From an uncultured Eubacteriales bacterium (GTDB lineage: Bacteria > Bacillota > Clostridia > Christensenellales > Borkfalkiaceae): a stretch of DNA of 8,011 nucleotides. Positions 7,274 through 8,011 of this stretch are shown here, piece after piece. Where the stretch lies: contig USHO01000048.1 of assembly GCA_900554485.1 (NCBI GenBank), positions 1 to 8,011 of the forward strand, given 5' to 3'. Position 1 is the stretch's first letter, and each line of letters opens with the position of its first letter. The translations under genes and the position numbers were made by a program. The notes beneath the pieces are model-generated. The model worked only from the letters and a program-made list of their open reading frames with translations, ran no database searches and was not told where the DNA came from.

Positions 7274-7279
7274 AAGGAG
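7274..7279 (+). promoter_or_regulatory. Ribosome binding site of the downstream membrane protein gene
   Basis: AAGGAG lies 8 nt before the ATG at 7288, within a purine-rich run from 7267. This is near-ideal Shine-Dalgarno pairing and spacing for Bacillota, and it fixes the start of the downstream gene. No convincing -35/-10 pair could be identified in the gap. Confidence 0.9.
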
Positions 7280-7287
7280 CCCGGAAT

Positions 7288-8011
7288 ATGAACAATAAAT
7301 CGGTTTTCAAAAAATTCTATAATAAACTCGCAAGAGAGGGTGCGCTGAAATCTCTTATGATTTCCGCAACCGCGGCTCTCTTTGCAGCAGGGCTGGCGGC
7401 GTTCGTAGCCTGGTACTTCGGGTTTAACGCCATGTGGATAGTCATCGGAGCGGTTGCGGGTATAACCGTCGTTTTAACCCCGATTTTATACTTCGCGAAA
7501 TTCCGCCCGAATACGAAAAGCATTTCAAAGCGTCTCGACGCGCTCGGTCTGGAAGAGAGAATTCTCACCATGTCCGAACTCGAACACGACGATTCGTTCA
7601 TCGCGATGAAACAGCGCGAAGACGCAACGCGCGCGCTTAATTCGGTCGAACCGAAAGCCCTTAAATACGCTGTTTCATGGGTGACGATATTCGTTTTAAG
7701 TCTGTCGCTGGTGTTCGCGGGTACGGGTACTACCGTAAGCGCGCTCGGCGCGAAAGGCGTTATCCCCGACGGCGGAAAGGTCGTCGAAGACCTTAAACCC
7801 ACGAGGGAAGAGTTTTACACGCTTAAATACGTCGCGATAGATTACAAGGCTTTCGCCATGTTCGGCGCGTTTTCGGAGACCGACGGCGGTATTTTCGAGG
7901 GCAACGACGAACAACTCGTCGCCAAAGGCGAAGACGGCGAACCCGTGCTTGCGCTTGCCGACCCCGATTACAATTTCTTAGGGTGGCTCGACGGAACGAG
8001 CGATCCGTACA
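7288..8011 (+). CDS. Three-helix membrane protein with exported InlB-like repeat (3' end missing)
   Basis: The ATG at 7288 has a strong ribosome binding site, and the frame stays open for 241 codons to the right edge. Residues 1-22 are basic ('SVFKKFYNKLAREGALKS'). Hydrophobic helices lie at about 23-45 and 49-70. A polar, probably cytoplasmic segment (71-125) contains 'ISKRLDALGLEERILTM', then 'SELEHDDSFIAMKQREDA'. A third helix follows at about 126-147. From about 176 an exported region begins that looks like a divergent InlB-type B-repeat: 'LVAKGEDGEPVLAL', then 'YNFLGWLDGTSDPY'. The R-L-D-x-x-G-L-x-E-R and Q-R-E-D-A motifs recall unnamed Bacillota membrane proteins that, from memory, often sit beside MoxR ATPase and DUF58 genes; those partners would lie beyond the window. 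Function is unknown. It follows a terminator, so it probably starts its own transcription unit. Confidence 0.85.
   Translation, partial: MNNKSVFKKFYNKLAREGALKSLMISATAALFAAGLAAFVAWYFGFNAMWIVIGAVAGITVVLTPILYFAKFRPNTKSISKRLDALGLEERILTMSELEHDDSFIAMKQREDATRALNSVEPKALKYAVSWVTIFVLSLSLVFAGTGTTVSALGAKGVIPDGGKVVEDLKPTREEFYTLKYVAIDYKAFAMFGAFSETDGGIFEGNDEQLVAKGEDGEPVLALADPDYNFLGWLDGTSDPY

Noticed and set aside
7317..7802. Minus-strand open frame (161 codons) opposite the membrane protein
   Set aside because: The + strand frame has a strong ribosome binding site, membrane helices and an InlB-like repeat, so the minus frame is a shadow.

Overview
The window holds the 3' end of one giant gene and the 5' end of a second, both on the + strand, separated by a 218-nt gap. 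Both encode proteins of the cell exterior or envelope. The likely source is a Gram-positive, anaerobic Bacillota bacterium of the Clostridia type, perhaps an uncultured gut or rumen lineage. This is inferred from the mid-range GC content, a strong AAGGAG ribosome binding site, BspA-type leucine-rich repeats combined with InlB-type B-repeats, and a membrane protein of a type I associate with Clostridia. Genus cannot be told from this sequence.

From 2 to 7069 a single uninterrupted reading frame runs in from the left edge and encodes the last 2355 residues of a surface protein. Its order is: the end of one fibronectin-III-like domain, a second such domain, two InlB/Listeria-Bacteroides B-repeats, then about 66 BspA-type (LRR_5) leucine-rich repeat units with six beta-hairpin 'DGVLY'-type insertions, and a Trp-containing C-terminal cap. 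The N-terminus, including any signal peptide or anchor, lies outside the window. The C-terminus has no LPxTG motif and no membrane segment.

The gap (7070-7287) begins with about 60 nt of unremarkable sequence. Next come a strong hairpin that looks like a Rho-independent terminator (about 7131-7192), a small structured stretch (7198-7243) that resembles half of a dispersed palindromic repeat, and a clear ribosome binding site.

From 7288 to the right edge is the start of a second gene. It encodes a protein with two N-terminal membrane helices, a cytoplasmic segment with a D-x-L-G-L-x-E-R motif, a third helix, and then an exported region that starts another InlB-like B-repeat. The two neighbours therefore share an extracellular repeat fold but otherwise have different architectures.

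No RNA gene, CRISPR array, insertion sequence, defence or biosynthetic system is visible. The most notable content is the internal architecture of the giant repeat protein: two classes of repeat unit, paired super-repeats, spaced hairpin modules and a homogenised central tract.
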